DNA of 64,000 nucleotides from assembly GCA_027704905.1 (NCBI GenBank), contig CM051000.1, forward strand, positions 16,189,694 through 16,253,693. The letters are read 5' to 3'. This DNA comes from Muraenolepis orangiensis. Lineage: Eukaryota; Chordata; Actinopteri; Gadiformes; Muraenolepididae. The number at the start of each line of letters is the position of its first letter. The first letter of the stretch is position 1. Positions 60,872 to 64,000 of this stretch are shown here, piece by piece. The notes beneath the pieces are model-generated. The model was not told the DNA's origin. It worked only from the letters and a program-made list of their open reading frames with translations, and did no database searches. Position numbers and translations under genes: made by a program.

Positions 60872-61852
60872 ATACACACACTCCCTCCCATCGTCTTGGG
60901 ATTACAGCAGGGCTGCTAGGTGTGGAGCCCGGCCAGAGGGGCAGGTACGGCTTCAGGAGGTCACACAGGCAGGATGGGCAAGTGGCATGGATGGAAAATA
61001 CTATTACTATTATATTTATTATAATTCATTATACTGGACTGATGTTCACATGTGTGGGTCAGAATCTTGGCAGCACCGTTCTGGACATACTGCAGATACA
61101 GTTTCCTTCCATGTGTCAGCATGGGAGGAAACAGGCTCACCAAAATGCAACACATGATCATATGTATGCAGTCAGTGCCCTCTTGTGTGAATGTGTGGCT
61201 ATGATGCCAAATAGTAAATGGACTATGGACTATCAGTAATTCCACATTGTACGGAAGTTGGTAGAGGACATGTGATGATAGTAGCCTTCGCTAACTGAAT
61301 GGCGCCAACTGTCATAATTGTTGCGGCATTCATTTCTTATCTCGTGAGGACGAGAAAACAACTCTTGTAATAACGAAACCGAAAATAATAATTGTACGTG
61401 GCCTCCAGGTATTATCAATAATATTATATCATATTGTAAAATAATATTATTTCATATAATAGTATATGATATGTATATTATATGAGATTATATCATATAA
61501 GTTATTTTTCGAAGACACAGGTGCGACGGGTGCCACTGATGGACCTTAGGACTCGGGTCTTTCCTTTGGTACTGGATGTGGGCGGGGCCAAAACACAGCG
61601 CGGTGTCCAATCGCGTGGCCCGATGTTGGGACCAGCGGCGCGCTACGCGGCAGTATGTCGTCAACGTAGCGGATCTACGACAAAAAAAGGACATCTCTGT
61701 GATGCCACAGTCCCTTAAGTTACCATACAACGGCGTACTTGAGATGACGACCCTTCCTCTACGGCCTCAATAACCGCAGTTTACTATTGAGGCCGGTCGA
61801 CCGCAGCGTACCCCAAAAACGCAATCACGCTCTTTATTTATTCAAGAAGAAG

Positions 61853-63308
61853 ATGGCGGAGTTCTCGCCCGTACTGTCTTTGCGGGATGGAGGGGGACGA
61901 TTTGGGCAGCCTATCTTCCCTCGGTCCAGGTCGGGTTCCGAATCAGACAGCGAGCTGTCTCAAAGCCTAGCCCGAACCAAGATCCGCTCGTACGGGAGCA
62001 CCGCCAGCGTCGCGGCGTCTCTGGGAGAGAAATTCATAGAGCATCGGGTTTCGGACAGTGATACTCTGCAAGGGATTGCCCTCAAATACGGAGTGACGGT
62101 AAGATGGCAACCATGATCAATGTATTAATTTCAAAGTGTAATGCGCATGAAACATGAAAGAAAACGTTGATATGCCCTTTGATCATCAGCTGTCAGTCGA
62201 CGCGTACCCACATGTGTTTCTCTCTCACCTCGTCACAACATTCGATTAGCGTGTAGCCCCACAATGCTCACACACGTACATGCGTAAAATCATGTTTGAG
62301 TGCTACAATCATCGATTAGGCTATATATAGCTCTCTTCTCTGTATATATGCAAACAAAGACGTAGGAATGAAGATGAACACCAAGCCGCAGGTAGTACAC
62401 ATGGGTATCAGTTTCGCTTTACCCATGGCCTGTTCTTTACTGATGGGTGGAGACTCGAACCAGACCTCAATGAAACCTGGCGCATATACACAACATTACA
62501 GGTTAGATGGGAGATATCAGTCGTGTCATGTCACAACGCGTTGCCCTACAAACACTCACACACCTTTTTGTTGTTTTTGTTTTAATGAACCTTGTAGTTG
62601 TTTTGCATGTTTATGTTTGAATGAATGTAATGTAAAAAAAGTTGAAGAAAACTCCCACGTTCAGCAGCTTATATTGCAGCCCCTTTTATTTGTAGTCACA
62701 TTTGGGGCAAAGACCGTCGTAAGACTGATCGATCGGTCTTCGATCAGTAACTACAAATACACCTACTGCATGTCTACACTCCGAAGCACGGCACCACCAG
62801 TTTTGCATGTGCACAGTCCTTACAATTCAAAGAGGTGACTTAAACAGGCCAGCCTACGTTTGCACGATTACTGCATTACTTTTAGCACATTTGCTCCATG
62901 CGTGACTTTACAGGGCTCTCCATCTCTGTGCGGTGTATTTCAGATGGAGCACATCAAACGGGCCAACAAGCTGTTTGGCAACGACTGCATCTTCCTGAGG
63001 GCCAGCCTCAGCATTCCCGTGCTGTCGGAGAAGCGCTACCAGTTCAACGGACTGTCGCTCGATTCCCCCGAAGGCAGGCCAGAGGTCACGTCCCACGGAG
63101 GGGACGCGTCCCGCGGGACGGAGAGCACGGGAGAGGGGCCCTCGCCGGCCCCCTCGCCACCGCCTCTGGACTTCGGAGCCTCGGAACCCCCTCAGCCTCG
63201 GCCCCAGCCCGAGGAGCTGTCGGCCAAAGACTTCTTACACAGACTTGACTTGCAAATCAAACAGTCAAAGCAGGCAGCACGCAGGCTGAAGGAGGAGGAG
63301 GAAGCCAG
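61853..63308 (+). CDS. lysmd2: LYSMD2, LysM-domain protein, partial (first two coding exons)
   Basis: Exons are 61853-62098 (82 codons) and 62944-63308, joined in phase between GVT and MEHIKRANKLF. The protein starts MAEFSPVLSLRDGG, then a Ser-rich basic stretch RSRSGSESDSELSQSLARTK, RSYGSTASV as in mammals, and one LysM domain at about residues 64-108 (EHRVSDSDTLQGIALKYGVT, then MEHIKRANKLFGNDC and SIPV). A Pro-rich linker and the conserved helical stretch AKDFLHRLDLQIKQSKQA follow. No signal peptide is visible, so the product should be intracellular. The function of LYSMD2 is not established; LysM domains in other proteins bind N-acetylglucosamine polymers. The second exon ends in phase 2 at a GTAACG donor. 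The short last exon is not in the window, so 203 of an expected 215 or so residues are seen. Confidence 0.93.
62099..62943 (+). other. lysmd2 intron 1
   Basis: 845 bp. An open frame at 62368-62838 has no recognisable similarity or splice context. A small self-complementary site (GACTGATCGATCGGTC) lies at about 62722-62737. Confidence 0.65.

Positions 63309-64000
<692 letters not shown>

Noticed and set aside
62368..62838. 156-codon open frame upstream of lysmd2 exon 2
   Set aside because: It lies inside an intron, lacks recognisable domains, has no sensible splice borders and has a composition like non-coding DNA.

Overview
The window is nuclear DNA of a vertebrate, almost certainly a ray-finned fish. 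Its genes are split by GT-AG introns and encode SNAP25, LEO1, a tropomodulin and LYSMD2, all with teleost-like sequence details. Intergenic and intronic DNA is packed with very long (CA)n, (CT)n and GC-containing simple repeats, and it carries fish-type DNA transposons. The extreme dinucleotide density resembles what is reported for cod-like fishes (Gadiformes), but that is only a guess.

Layout. 1-6568: upstream DNA, mostly simple repeats, with no gene recognised. 6604-26294 (+): snap25, seven constitutive or alternative exon positions, with a tandem pair of alternative exon 5 copies (21718-21835 and 22142-22259). 26295-27500: its 3' UTR. 27500-28930: intergenic. 29036-33911 (-): leo1, 14 coding exons, with a long Gly-Ser-Pro repeat in exon 3. 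33912-39327: divergent interval with two near-perfect palindromes, a probable non-coding first tropomodulin exon and its intron. 39449-49418 (+): a tmod3/tmod2-type tropomodulin, nine coding exons. 49419 to about 51700: its 3' UTR. 51700-56775: non-coding DNA with a 36-bp minisatellite and a 140-bp inverted duplication. 56776-59732: a complete hAT transposon with intact 630-codon transposase, terminal inverted repeats and an 8-bp target duplication. 61853-63308 (+): the first two coding exons of lysmd2; its last exon lies beyond the window.

The genes do not form one pathway. SNAP25 is a neuronal SNARE, LEO1 is a PAF1-complex transcription elongation factor, tropomodulin caps actin pointed ends and LYSMD2 is a LysM protein of unclear role. 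LEO1, TMOD2/3 and LYSMD2 are also near neighbours in human (15q21), so that block is ancient. A SNAP25-type gene beside it is the unexpected neighbour. Several splice sites sit inside or against simple repeats, which is the main regulatory curiosity of the window.
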